Below are positions 34,225-42,823 of a stretch of DNA of 64,000 nt, in pieces (within the stretch, counting starts at the first letter, position 1; every line of letters starts with the position of its first letter). This DNA is from Belliella buryatensis (GTDB taxonomy: Bacteria; Bacteroidota; Bacteroidia; Cytophagales; Cyclobacteriaceae). The stretch spans positions 124,001-188,000 of the forward strand of contig NZ_FZOK01000003.1 of NCBI RefSeq assembly GCF_900188245.1, in the 5' to 3' direction. Both the position numbers and the translations under genes were made by a program. The notes below the pieces were generated by a model. The model made no database searches, was not told the DNA's origin, and was given only the letters and a program-made list of their open reading frames with translations.

Positions 34225-34467
34225 GTTGCCCCCTTATCTCATTCACACTTACTTAGATCCATAGTCTTTTATGGGATCAATCATTTTCTTACTACTGAGA
34301 GACAAATAGAATAAGCAGAAGGTCAAATAGCATCCGCATAGATGCCTAAAATCAGCGTTAACTGTGTTCCCTCTAAATGACTTACAGTCAGAACACACAA
34401 TATTTTTCAGGCAAAGGGAACAATTTAATCAAATTCTTGATTTCATGTATATACATTAAATACTGTT
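34225..34467. other. Gene-free gap before the pirin gene
   Basis: No open frame is convincing. A short GATCCATA/TATGGGATC stem lies near 34256-34278 and GTTCCCT/AGGGAAC words at about 34367 and 34417. No promoter matching TAnnTTTG was found by eye. Confidence 0.3.
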
Positions 34468-35322
34468 ATGATAACAATCAAAAGAATACATGCCGCTGCT
34501 TATCATCCGATAGCTGATTTGATCACATATAATCCACTTCCTTCTCATAATCTAAGGCAGATAGATCCATTTATTTTCCTCAATCACCATGGCCATCAGA
34601 CTTATCCAAAAAATAATAATGGTCTTCCTTTTGGTCCACATCCACATAGGGGAATGGAGACAGTGACATTTATCCTAGAAGGAGACATCATGCATATGGA
34701 CTCTGGAGGACACGAATCTGTCATCGAAGCAGGTGGAATTCAGTGGATGACAGCTGGAAGCGGTTTGATCCACGCAGAGGTGAGTTCTGAGAAGTTCAAA
34801 AAAGAAGGTGGAGATCTTGAAATCCTGCAACTATGGGTCAACTTACCTGCAAAGCATAAGATGACCAAGCCAAAGTATATTGGTCTACAAAAAGATGAAA
34901 TCACAAGTTTTAAACTAGATAATGGAAAAATCAACGTACAACTCATAGCTGGAGAATGGAATGGTAATCAGGGATCATTTGAAACCATCTCTCCGATAAC
35001 TCTGAGTACTATTCACATGACGGAAGGAAGTAGTCTCACCAAGGAAATTCCTCAGGAAGAAAACATCTTCTTCTACATCGTCAAAGGAGCAGTACAGGTT
35101 CAAGGAGAGACTATTCCTTATCGTAACCTAGTCGAATTTAACAATGATGGAGAAAGTCTGACAGTGAAAGCTCCGGAGGATACTATTATCATTCTAGGTC
35201 ATGCCAAGCCTTTCAATGAGCCTATGGTTGCCCAAGGACCTTTTGTCATGAATACACAACAAGAAATCATGCAAGCCTATCAAGATTACCAAGCAGGAAA
35301 ATTTGGAACTTGGGATCATTAA
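34468..35322 (+). CDS. Pirin family protein
   Basis: This 284-residue bicupin has the pirin metal-site motif FGPHPHRGMETVTFILEGDIMHMDSGGHE near residues 50-80, and IQWMTAGSGLIHAE with the last histidine and glutamate. Bacterial pirins bind iron and some act as quercetinases; others have regulatory roles. A second cupin covers residues ~160-275. The gene is monocistronic; its stop is followed at once by a 145-bp inverted-repeat element and a terminator. Confidence 0.92.
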   Translation: MITIKRIHAAAYHPIADLITYNPLPSHNLRQIDPFIFLNHHGHQTYPKNNNGLPFGPHPHRGMETVTFILEGDIMHMDSGGHESVIEAGGIQWMTAGSGLIHAEVSSEKFKKEGGDLEILQLWVNLPAKHKMTKPKYIGLQKDEITSFKLDNGKINVQLIAGEWNGNQGSFETISPITLSTIHMTEGSSLTKEIPQEENIFFYIVKGAVQVQGETIPYRNLVEFNNDGESLTVKAPEDTIIILGHAKPFNEPMVAQGPFVMNTQQEIMQAYQDYQAGKFGTWDH

Positions 35323-35467
35323 TATGAGTATCCGCAATGTTTCACGTTATGAAAAATGAGGTATTACATTATGCGAATACTCGTCAACAGACAATAGTCA
35401 ACCGAAAATGAAACGGTATATTCTGTTGTTAATTGTTCGGCTACGTGCAAGTAAGCGGATATACATA
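35323..35467. mobile_element. 145-bp MITE-like element, copy 1
   Basis: This element has 13-bp imperfect terminal inverted repeats (TATGAGTATCCGC at 35323-35335; GCGGATATACATA at 35455-35467; 11 of 13 match). It is nearly identical over its length to 41678-41821, including a fully conserved internal block from CGTCAACAGACAATAG onwards. It has no coding capacity. It starts directly after the pirin stop codon. It may be a non-autonomous mobile element or a conserved structured RNA. Confidence 0.7.
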
Positions 35468-35487
35468 AAAATTAAATATTCCTGAAG

Positions 35488-35530
35488 AAAACCACACAAA
35501 TTCAATTGTTACGAGTTTGTGTGGTTTTTT
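35488..35530 (+). terminator. Terminator behind the pirin gene and element
   Basis: A 13-bp stem (AAAACCACACAAA at 35488-35500, complement at 35516-35528) is followed by T residues. It is strong and separates the pirin unit from the convergent DUF2520 gene. Confidence 0.85.
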
Positions 35531-35611
35531 ATGATTCATTCTGGCTATCGGCGATCATACACAAATCAGAATTTTTTAATCTTCCAATCTTAAAAATTCA
35601 TAATCTACTCC

Positions 35612-36388
35612 TCAATTCACATCAATGATATCCTGTGAAATCAACTTATAGATTTCAGCAACTTGTTCATTGTAACTCAAAAATTGATAATGACTATCCA
35701 AAGTGCTATAATCTCCTCTGACGGCTGGACCTGTTTGCGATTTTTTTGCCCCTAGCTGGAGACTTTTGCTGATAGATTCTATAATCAGTGGTTTGAGCAT
35801 CTCAAAATCCAATCCTTGCCTACCCATAATTTCCTCTGAGAGCCGAATCATGTGGTTGGTGAAATTACTAGCAAATACAGCTGCCACATGTAGTGCCAAC
35901 CGATCTTTAGACTTGACTAGGTAAACTTGGTTTGAAAGGCTTTTGGCAAGCTTTTTAATTTTTTGTAAAGTCTCTTGATCTTCTGATTCGATCAAAAAAG
36001 GAACATCCTCAAAATCTATCTCTCTACCCTTGGTGAAAGTCTGTAGAGGATAAAAAATACCCGTATAAGAAGCGGAACTATAACCTAGTATGCTTAGCGG
36101 AACAGTTCCTGAAGTATGTATAAGTATACTTTCTTCTGGAAGGATAATTTCATCTGCTATGTCTGAAATAACAGTATCGCTTACAGCCAAAATAAAAATC
36201 TCTGCTTTACTTTCCGAAAAATCCAAGCTATCCTTTGGTTCAGCGACATATACTTTATCACAAAGTTTAGAAGCAGCGGTGATATCCCTTCCATAGACTT
36301 CGGTCACCGTATGTCCAGCATTTTCCAAAGCTGGAACTAAGTGAGAGGCGACATTACCGGTTCCTAATACTGCTATCTTGAACTTCAT
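35612..36388 (-). CDS. DUF2520 / Rossmann-like NADP-binding protein
   Basis: This 258-residue protein has an N-terminal Rossmann domain (KIAVLGTGNVASHLVPALENAGH, the GxGxxA motif) and a helical DUF2520 domain in the second half (HVAAVFASNFTNHMIRLSEEIM, AVRGDYSTLDSHY). The family resembles 6-phosphogluconate dehydrogenase-like reductases with unknown substrate. It lies behind the phosphatidylserine decarboxylase gene on the same strand with a 62-base gap. Confidence 0.88.
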   Translation of the reverse strand: MKFKIAVLGTGNVASHLVPALENAGHTVTEVYGRDITAASKLCDKVYVAEPKDSLDFSESKAEIFILAVSDTVISDIADEIILPEESILIHTSGTVPLSILGYSSASYTGIFYPLQTFTKGREIDFEDVPFLIESEDQETLQKIKKLAKSLSNQVYLVKSKDRLALHVAAVFASNFTNHMIRLSEEIMGRQGLDFEMLKPLIIESISKSLQLGAKKSQTGPAVRGDYSTLDSHYQFLSYNEQVAEIYKLISQDIIDVN

Positions 36389-36450
36389 GATGAAAGATAT
36401 AAAAATCCCACGAAGGCTACAGGGAAAAAATCAAATTTCCCAATAGCTCA

Positions 36451-37113
36451 TCAGCTCTTTAATCTAGCTATAGGTGTTCTACCACCTTTAGTTTTTTGAT
36501 CCATGTGAACCAATACCTCTGTATCCAGAGGAAGGAACACATCCACCCTTGACCCAAACTTTATAAAACCATATTCCCCACACTGCTGAAGTGGTGACCC
36601 TGCATCTACGTACCATTTGATCCTTCTTGCCAGTGCACCAGCAATCTGTCTTACCAGTAGCTTGGTCCCATCAGTACCTTTGATAACCATGGTGGTTCTT
36701 TCGTTCTCAGTACTGGACTTTGGATGCCAAGCCACCAAATATTTTCCTGGATGATATTTGAAGAATTCCACTATCCCAGTGATAGGAGATCTATTCACAT
36801 GTACATTGAATGGAGACATAAAAATTGAAACCTGTACTCTTTTATCCTTAAAATATTCATCTTCTACCACTTCTTCAATCACCACAACCTTACCATCTGC
36901 TGGGGCATAGACCATTCCGTCATCTTTCCTGACTGGTACATAAGGATTCCTAAAAAACTGGAGAATAATTACATAAAAAACCACACTGACCAAAAGCACC
37001 ACATTGAGCAGGACTTCTTGAGAGGGTAAATAATAATACAATGCATAATTGATAGCTGTCAATATAATTAGTAGCCAAAACAAGAGCTTTCTTCCTTCTT
37101 TGTGTATAGTCAT
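36451..37113 (-). CDS. psd: Phosphatidylserine decarboxylase, short bacterial type
   Basis: This 220-residue proenzyme self-cleaves to form a pyruvoyl cofactor. The cleavage site is G187-S188 in YGFIKFGSRVDVF. Two membrane helices occupy residues ~10-55, and YAPADGKVVVIEE and VSIFMSPFNVHVNRSP are family motifs. It makes phosphatidylethanolamine from phosphatidylserine in the inner membrane. cdsA, which supplies CDP-diacylglycerol, is about 1.5 kb away on the same strand. The start is a single ATG followed by a lysine-rich N-terminus. Confidence 0.93.
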   Translation of the reverse strand: MTIHKEGRKLLFWLLIILTAINYALYYYLPSQEVLLNVVLLVSVVFYVIILQFFRNPYVPVRKDDGMVYAPADGKVVVIEEVVEDEYFKDKRVQVSIFMSPFNVHVNRSPITGIVEFFKYHPGKYLVAWHPKSSTENERTTMVIKGTDGTKLLVRQIAGALARRIKWYVDAGSPLQQCGEYGFIKFGSRVDVFLPLDTEVLVHMDQKTKGGRTPIARLKS

Positions 37114-37242
37114 GATTCAGTAGGTTGTATCTTTATATAGATTATTTTCATTGGCTATTATTTCTCCTTAAAACAGAGAATTCGAGCCTTAGAAAGCCAT
37201 TATTCTATATGAAATGCTAGATTTTTAAGCATTCTTGGTATA

Positions 37243-37276
37243 GAAAAAGGTGTGAAAGCACAAACTTCCACACCTC
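37243..37276 (-). terminator. Terminator behind the glutamate dehydrogenase gene
   Basis: AGGTGTG (37248-37254) pairs with CACACCT (37269-37275). A run of T follows on the minus strand. Confidence 0.7.
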
Positions 37277-37304
37277 AAATATAATAAACTTTAGATTCCT
37301 GCTG

Positions 37305-38582
37305 TTAGAAGCCTCCTCTGAAAGTATAAGTCTTGGCGACTTTGTCGATTGCTACTATATATGCAGCAATTCTCATCGGTACATCGTACTTGATAGAAGC
37401 TTCATAGACATGGTCAAAGGCATCCTTCATGATTCTGTCCGATCTTCTATTCACTCTTTCGGCAGTCCACTTGTAACCCAATCTATTCTGCACCCATTCA
37501 AAATAGGAAACTGTCACACCACCCGCATTGGCAAGGATATCAGGCACAGCCATAATTCCTTTTTCATTGATGATCGCGTCAGCTTTTGCAGAGGTAGGCC
37601 CATTTGCACCTTCTACGATCAGCTTGGCTTTGATCCTATCCACATTATGTATAGTAATCACATCCTCCACAGCTGCAGGTACCAAGACATCCACATCCAG
37701 CTCTAGAAGCTCCATGGGATCGTTTAGCTTTTCGGCCCCTTTGAAACCTTCAAGAGTGCCATTATTCCCATCTCTATAGGCAATTGCTTCTTGAATATTG
37801 ATCCCATTTACGTTATGATATGCTCCTGAGATATCAGATATAGCGACGATTTTTAAACCTCTTTCTTCTAATAGTAAGGAAGCCCAAGAACCTACATTTC
37901 CAAAACCTTGAACAGCACAAGTAGCCTGAAAAGGATTGATTTTTAATTTCTGCATAGCTGCAAGTGCAGATACCATTACGCCACGTCCAGTAGCCTCTGT
38001 TCTTCCTAGAGAACCACCTAGTACCAATGGTTTACCAGTGACTACAGAATTGACTGTCATCCCTTTTGCCTTAGAGTACTCATCCATCAACCAAGCCATT
38101 TCTCTTGGCCCTGTACCCATATCTGGAGCTGGGATATCTTTGTCAGGCCCGAATACATCCAGCATAGCTAATGTATAAGCTCTCATTAATCTTTCGATCT
38201 CTCCTTTGGACATTTCACGTGGATTACATCTCACACCACCTTTTCCACCCCCGTAAGGGATGTCTACTACGGCGCATTTCCATGTCATCCAAGCTGCCAA
38301 AGCTTTTACTTCGTCCAGGTGAACATCGGGAGCAAATCTAATCCCTCCCTTTGCAGGGCCCAAAATATTGGAGTGAATTACACGGATACCTTCAAACACC
38401 TGGATTTTTCCATTGTCCATGGTGATTGGTAGGGATACGATCACTTGTTTAGCGGGATTTTTTAAAACGTTGTAGACTTCTTCAGAAAGTCCAAGTTTTT
38501 CAGCTGCGAGGTTAAACCTTTCCATCATTGACTCCAACGGATTCTCTGCATCCTTAATTGGAGCCGGTTCAATGTAAGCCAT
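37305..38582 (-). CDS. Glu/Leu/Phe/Val dehydrogenase (glutamate dehydrogenase)
   Basis: This 425-residue amino-acid dehydrogenase has the catalytic-lysine segment VVDIPYGGGKGGVRCNPRE near residue 105, DMGTGPREMAWLMDEYSK, GSLGRTEATGRGV and the NAD(P)-binding AVQGFGNVGSWAS. Length and motifs fit hexameric glutamate dehydrogenase that links 2-oxoglutarate and ammonium with glutamate; coenzyme preference is not clear. It is monocistronic with its own terminator. Confidence 0.93.
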   Translation of the reverse strand: MAYIEPAPIKDAENPLESMMERFNLAAEKLGLSEEVYNVLKNPAKQVIVSLPITMDNGKIQVFEGIRVIHSNILGPAKGGIRFAPDVHLDEVKALAAWMTWKCAVVDIPYGGGKGGVRCNPREMSKGEIERLMRAYTLAMLDVFGPDKDIPAPDMGTGPREMAWLMDEYSKAKGMTVNSVVTGKPLVLGGSLGRTEATGRGVMVSALAAMQKLKINPFQATCAVQGFGNVGSWASLLLEERGLKIVAISDISGAYHNVNGINIQEAIAYRDGNNGTLEGFKGAEKLNDPMELLELDVDVLVPAAVEDVITIHNVDRIKAKLIVEGANGPTSAKADAIINEKGIMAVPDILANAGGVTVSYFEWVQNRLGYKWTAERVNRRSDRIMKDAFDHVYEASIKYDVPMRIAAYIVAIDKVAKTYTFRGGF

Positions 38583-38657
38583 ATTGGGTTTTTTTAGTTG
38601 AGCTTGTTGAATTACAATACAATATTAAGGAGTATTTTCAATATCGAATAGGCATTT

Positions 38658-39515
38658 TTAAAAGATTTTCAAAAAGGCAGCGATAAATGGTGCCGATAAT
38701 AACAATCCGTCAAAACGGTCCATAAACCCACCATGCCCAGGGAGAATTCTTCCAGAATCTTTGATCTCTATACTCCGCTTGAAAAGGGACTCAATCAGGT
38801 CTCCATAAGTCCCTGCAATGATGACAATTGTAGTAATGCAAAACCACTGCCACTCTGGTAAAGCTGTGAAATATTTGCTCAAAACATAAGCTACTGTATA
38901 TGCCAGAATCGCCCCTCCGAGAAACCCTTCCCAAGATTTCTTTGGAGATACGCGCTCAAATAATTTTGTCTTACCAAACTTAGTCCCCGCAAAATATGCT
39001 CCAGTATCAGATGCCCATAAAATAAATAATGCCCCGACTATCACTTCATAGTGAAAAGTCCCATCAACAGAAAATGCCGCGAGATTCAGTAGTGCAAAAG
39101 GAACTGCTACATAGAAAATCCCCAAGAAAGTAAATGCTACTCCTGTAAAGGGTTTTTTATCTGACTTTCTATACAACTTGATAAAAAACACCAAGGATGA
39201 CAATGGGAATATCAAGAAATAATATTTGTCCTGCAGATGCTGCATCTCGATCAGAAAAGAAAGGCAGAAAATAATCACCCCGAGAAGTGTCCCAAAACTC
39301 TTAAGCGGCAACATCCCGTCCAGCCCAGATAATTTGTAAAACTCCATTTGGGAAAATGCTAAGATAGTCCCAAAGATCAGAAAGTAGCTCCATTCACTGT
39401 AGACTGACCCAAAGACAATCACTGTCGCCCCGATCAATGCTGTGATGACACGTTGTCCCAGATTACTGTAATTGTTGATATTAAATCTTGATCTGAGCTT
39501 AAAAGGTGATCTCAT
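38658..39515 (-). CDS. cdsA: Phosphatidate cytidylyltransferase
   Basis: This 285-residue membrane enzyme has about eight helices and makes CDP-diacylglycerol from phosphatidate and CTP. The signature is complete: SPKKSWEGFLGGAI, GTYGDLIESLFKRSIEIKDSG and ILPGHGGFMDRFDGLL near the C-terminus. Its start overlaps the DUF2007 gene by 17 bases, so it is the last gene of the CPBP-DUF2007-cdsA operon. Confidence 0.95.
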   Translation of the reverse strand: MRSPFKLRSRFNINNYSNLGQRVITALIGATVIVFGSVYSEWSYFLIFGTILAFSQMEFYKLSGLDGMLPLKSFGTLLGVIIFCLSFLIEMQHLQDKYYFLIFPLSSLVFFIKLYRKSDKKPFTGVAFTFLGIFYVAVPFALLNLAAFSVDGTFHYEVIVGALFILWASDTGAYFAGTKFGKTKLFERVSPKKSWEGFLGGAILAYTVAYVLSKYFTALPEWQWFCITTIVIIAGTYGDLIESLFKRSIEIKDSGRILPGHGGFMDRFDGLLLSAPFIAAFLKIF

Positions 39516-39705
39516 TCTGAATTATTTTTGAGGCTTCTTGATGGTCCTTTTCTGGCACCATCACTTCTGAATACCCGTGTATTTTGTAGGCAGATTCTTT
39601 TTTGTTGAGAATAAAAGCGGGTATTCCATGGGACTCCAGGACACCTTTGACGATCTCAGCCCTGACTGGCGATCCGTCCTCAAATACTTTGCTCCAATTT
39701 TTCAT
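39499..39705 (-). CDS. DUF2007 domain protein
   Basis: This 68-residue small soluble protein matches DUF2007, a putative signal-transducing fold related to ACT or PII-type domains (KVFEDGSPVRAEIVKGVLESHGIPAFIL then SEVMVPEKDHQEASKII). It overlaps the CPBP protease gene by 26 bases and cdsA by 17. Function is unknown; the tight coupling suggests co-expression with membrane-lipid synthesis. Confidence 0.85.
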   Translation of the reverse strand: MKNWSKVFEDGSPVRAEIVKGVLESHGIPAFILNKKESAYKIHGYSEVMVPEKDHQEASKIIQNEITF

Positions 39706-40639
39706 CGGTAATAATGGGTTTACTTTTGTCTTTAAAAAGCCTCAAACTGATCAATAATATTATCAACCCCCCCAAAGCAATTGGCCAAGAAACTGTATTC
39801 GTTTGTTCGATATCGAATTCTACCTTGCCCAATTTGTTCAAATATACTAAAACTACGGTAAAGGTATTGTTTAGGATATGGGCTATGATAGGATAGACCA
39901 AACTTCCAGAATAAAGATATAGATAGCCAAATATTCCCCCTAATAACATCCTAGGAAAAAATCCATAAAATTGGAAATGAATAGCCGAAAATATGAATGC
40001 TGTAATCCAAACACCTAAGTGGGCATTGCCAGTATACTGATGTAGCTTAGGTTGTAGTACACCTCTAAATAGCAATTCCTCTCCAAGACCTGCCAAAACT
40101 CCAATGACTAAAATCCCCATCATCAATTCAGTCGTAGAATCAAAGTCAGTTAAATATTTTGTCAATGCCATCAAGTCGTCTTCCTTTTCTCGCAAAACTT
40201 TTTCTAATTCTGACAAAAATGCAGGAAACTGGACATTCCCATTTAAATCAATCAATAATGCATTGAACATCATGCCTCCAAAGAGCACAAACAACATGAT
40301 AACAAAAGGAATGAACTTAAAGTTAGCAAGTTGTTGTTTGTAGCCCATATCTGCTTTGTCTATCAGCTTGGCTATCAAAAAGGCCGCCACAATAAAACCA
40401 AAACCTGCTCCAAGTCCTTGCACGAATAAGAAGGCCATGCGGGCATTGGGGTTGGCACTTTGAGAGGTCAGTACAGCTATAAGCTCATCAAGTGGGATAT
40501 TAAATATTGGATGAACCAAGAGTACTGCCAGACCCTGAAGCAGGGCAAGTACTCCAAAACTCACCAAAACAGTAACGACTAGAGACAATAACCAGTTACT
40601 TTTACTGGCAATTGCGGATCGGGTTTTATAAATCTCCAT
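39680..40639 (-). CDS. CPBP family intramembrane metalloprotease
   Basis: This 319-residue protein has about eight membrane helices and the CAAX-protease and bacteriocin-processing (CPBP/ABI) motifs LGEELLFRGVLQP (EExxxR) and FSAIHFQFYGF (histidine motif). The C-terminal tail is charged. Homologues cleave prenylated or membrane proteins or give bacteriocin immunity; the substrate here is unknown. It is the first gene of the operon with cdsA. It diverges from dusB with only 38 bases between the start codons. Confidence 0.9.
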   Translation of the reverse strand: MEIYKTRSAIASKSNWLLSLVVTVLVSFGVLALLQGLAVLLVHPIFNIPLDELIAVLTSQSANPNARMAFLFVQGLGAGFGFIVAAFLIAKLIDKADMGYKQQLANFKFIPFVIMLFVLFGGMMFNALLIDLNGNVQFPAFLSELEKVLREKEDDLMALTKYLTDFDSTTELMMGILVIGVLAGLGEELLFRGVLQPKLHQYTGNAHLGVWITAFIFSAIHFQFYGFFPRMLLGGIFGYLYLYSGSLVYPIIAHILNNTFTVVLVYLNKLGKVEFDIEQTNTVSWPIALGGLIILLISLRLFKDKSKPIITDEKLEQSI

Positions 40640-40677
40640 AATTGCGGTAAATTTACACGATAAAATAGATTTGAGAA

Positions 40678-41673
40678 GTGGTTAAGATAGGAAACTTAGA
40701 ATTAGGGGAATTTCCATTGCTTTTGGCACCTATGGAAGATGTCAGTGATCCACCTTTCCGAGCTGTATGCAAGGAAAATGGAGCTGATCTGATGTATACA
40801 GAATTCATCAGCTCAGAAGGGCTGATCCGAGATGCTGCCAAAAGTGTTCAAAAACTTGATATATACGATTACGAAAGACCAATAGGAATACAAATTTTTG
40901 GAAATGAAATAGAGTCCATGCGTGAAGCAGCGGCCATCGCAGCCGAGGCAGGTCCGGATATTCTTGACATCAACTATGGCTGTCCTGTCAATAAAGTTGC
41001 ATGTAAAGGGGCTGGAGCTGGTATTTTATTGGATATTGATAAAATGGTGTCTATGACTGCTGAAATCGTGAAGGCAGTAAATATCCCTGTGACAGTCAAA
41101 ACAAGATTAGGCTGGTCACAAGACACCATAAAAATAGTAGAAGTGGCAGAAAGGTTGCAAGATGTGGGTATACAGGCTATTAGCATACACGCCCGTACCA
41201 GACAACAGATGTACAAAGGAGAAGCTGATTGGTCATACCTCAATCAAGTGAAAGCTAATCCAAGATTACATATTCCTGTATTCGGTAACGGTGACATTGA
41301 TTCACCTCAAAAAGCCAAAGAATACCGGGAAAAATATAATGTAGACGGAATGATGATCGGGAGGGCTTCTATTGGCTATCCTTGGATTTTCAATGAAATA
41401 AAACATTATTTTGCTACGGGGGAAATGCTCCAAGCACCAAGCCTACAAGAAAGAATCAATGTAACCAAAAAGCATTTGGATTTTTCTGTCCAATGGAAAG
41501 GAGAAAAACAAGGAATTCTAGAGATGAGAAGGCATTACACCAATTATTTCAGAGGAATGCCTAATTTTAAACCTTTCAGAACAGAGATGGTCACTGCTGA
41601 AAGTTACGATCAAGTACTAAGTCTTTTGGATCAAGTAGCAGAAGTCTATGCTGATTACGAGTTTTCTAAATAA
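40678..41673 (+). CDS. dusB: tRNA-dihydrouridine synthase
   Basis: This 331-residue FMN enzyme reduces uridines in the tRNA D-loop. The start must be the GTG at 40678, since a stop codon is two triplets upstream; the N-terminus MVKIGNLELGEFPLLLAPMEDVSDPPFR fits the family. The catalytic cysteine is in INYGCPVNKVACKGAGAG, and VTVKTRLGW, SIHARTRQQMYKG and GNGDI are FMN/tRNA-binding segments. A 145-bp inverted-repeat element begins 5 bases after the stop. Confidence 0.94.
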   Translation: MVKIGNLELGEFPLLLAPMEDVSDPPFRAVCKENGADLMYTEFISSEGLIRDAAKSVQKLDIYDYERPIGIQIFGNEIESMREAAAIAAEAGPDILDINYGCPVNKVACKGAGAGILLDIDKMVSMTAEIVKAVNIPVTVKTRLGWSQDTIKIVEVAERLQDVGIQAISIHARTRQQMYKGEADWSYLNQVKANPRLHIPVFGNGDIDSPQKAKEYREKYNVDGMMIGRASIGYPWIFNEIKHYFATGEMLQAPSLQERINVTKKHLDFSVQWKGEKQGILEMRRHYTNYFRGMPNFKPFRTEMVTAESYDQVLSLLDQVAEVYADYEFSK

Positions 41674-41677
41674 ATAA

Positions 41678-41821
41678 TATGAGTATCCGCAATGTTACAC
41701 GATACGAAAAATGAGGCATTACATTTAGCGCATACTCGTCAACAGACAATAGTCAACCGAAAATGAAATCGTACATTCTATATTAATTGTTCGGCTAAGT
41801 GCAAGTAAGCGGATATATATA
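41678..41821. mobile_element. 144-bp MITE-like element, copy 2
   Basis: This is the second copy of the element at 35323-35467. The left end TATGAGTATCCGC (41678-41690) and right end GCGGATATATATA (41809-41821) form imperfect inverted repeats. Differences between the copies are scattered point changes and a single length difference. It lies between the dusB stop and the EamA transporter start, both on the plus strand. Confidence 0.7.
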
Positions 41822-41892
41822 ATAAATAAAGATGAAATATGAAGTCAGTACCTCAGTATTGGCTCCTTCATTTTAACCCATCACAACCATCA

Positions 41893-42792
41893 ATGACCCG
41901 AGACATCCAAGCAGAAAGCACGCTAAAGGCATGGGGCTTTCTTATCATCCTAGCACTCATCTGGGGAAGTTCATTTATTTTGATCAAAAGAGGTCTTGAA
42001 GTATACTCCCCTGGGGAGGTTGGAGCATTTAGGATTGTAGCCGCTGGAATGGTATTACTTCCTTTGTCTTTGCCTAGGCTGAAATCACTGAATAAAAGAC
42101 AAGTTAAAAATCTGATCATTGTAGGACTTGTAGGGAGTTTTATCCCGGCATTCCTTTTTGCTAAAGCTCAAACCCAACTCAGTAGTTCTCTTACTGGAGT
42201 GTTCAATGCCATGACGCCACTCTTTGTGGTCATCATCGGAGCGATTTTCTTTGGCGCAAGGATCACGAGAAGAAATACAATAGGTTTATTGATTGCGTTT
42301 GTTGGAGTTGTAATCCTACTGACTGTAAAGGAGGGTGTAGGCTTTGGGACATTTTCGGAGATCAATTCCTATGCATTTTATGTATTACTCGCTTGCGTTT
42401 GTTATGGAATCAATTTGAATATCATCAAGTACAGGTTCGTGGAATTGAAGCCTGTAGCTATCACTGCGATCTCCTTATTGATGGTGCTACCTGCCGCTTT
42501 GGTGTTTTTATTTGCAGCAACAGATTTTTCATTTAAGATTACCCATGTGGAAGGAGGATTGGTGGCAGCAGGCTATATCACCATTTTAGGTGTAGTAGGT
42601 ACCGCCCTTGCACTTATCCTATTCAATATCATGGTCAAAGTAGCCACACCTGTTTTCGCAAGCTCTGTCACCTATTTGATACCAATTGTGGCGATTATGT
42701 GGGGACTTCTGGACGGTGAAGTTCTTTTGCTAGGTCATTATTTGGGTATTGCTGCCGTAATCTTTGGAGTTTGGGTAGGAAATAGAAGGTAA
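41893..42792 (+). CDS. EamA/DMT family transporter
   Basis: This 299-residue protein has ten predicted membrane helices in two EamA repeats (LIWGSSFILIKRGLE near the N-terminus; LIAFVGVVILL; YITILGVVGTALALILF). The ATG at 41893 fits the family better than the in-frame ATG at 41839, which would add 18 atypical residues. The drug/metabolite transporter family exports amino acids or other metabolites; substrate cannot be told. A 144-bp repeat element lies just upstream, so the promoter may be within it. Confidence 0.88.
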   Translation: MTRDIQAESTLKAWGFLIILALIWGSSFILIKRGLEVYSPGEVGAFRIVAAGMVLLPLSLPRLKSLNKRQVKNLIIVGLVGSFIPAFLFAKAQTQLSSSLTGVFNAMTPLFVVIIGAIFFGARITRRNTIGLLIAFVGVVILLTVKEGVGFGTFSEINSYAFYVLLACVCYGINLNIIKYRFVELKPVAITAISLLMVLPAALVFLFAATDFSFKITHVEGGLVAAGYITILGVVGTALALILFNIMVKVATPVFASSVTYLIPIVAIMWGLLDGEVLLLGHYLGIAAVIFGVWVGNRR

Positions 42793-42823
42793 ACTCTTGG
42801 CTCAAATTTCCTCTACTGATACT

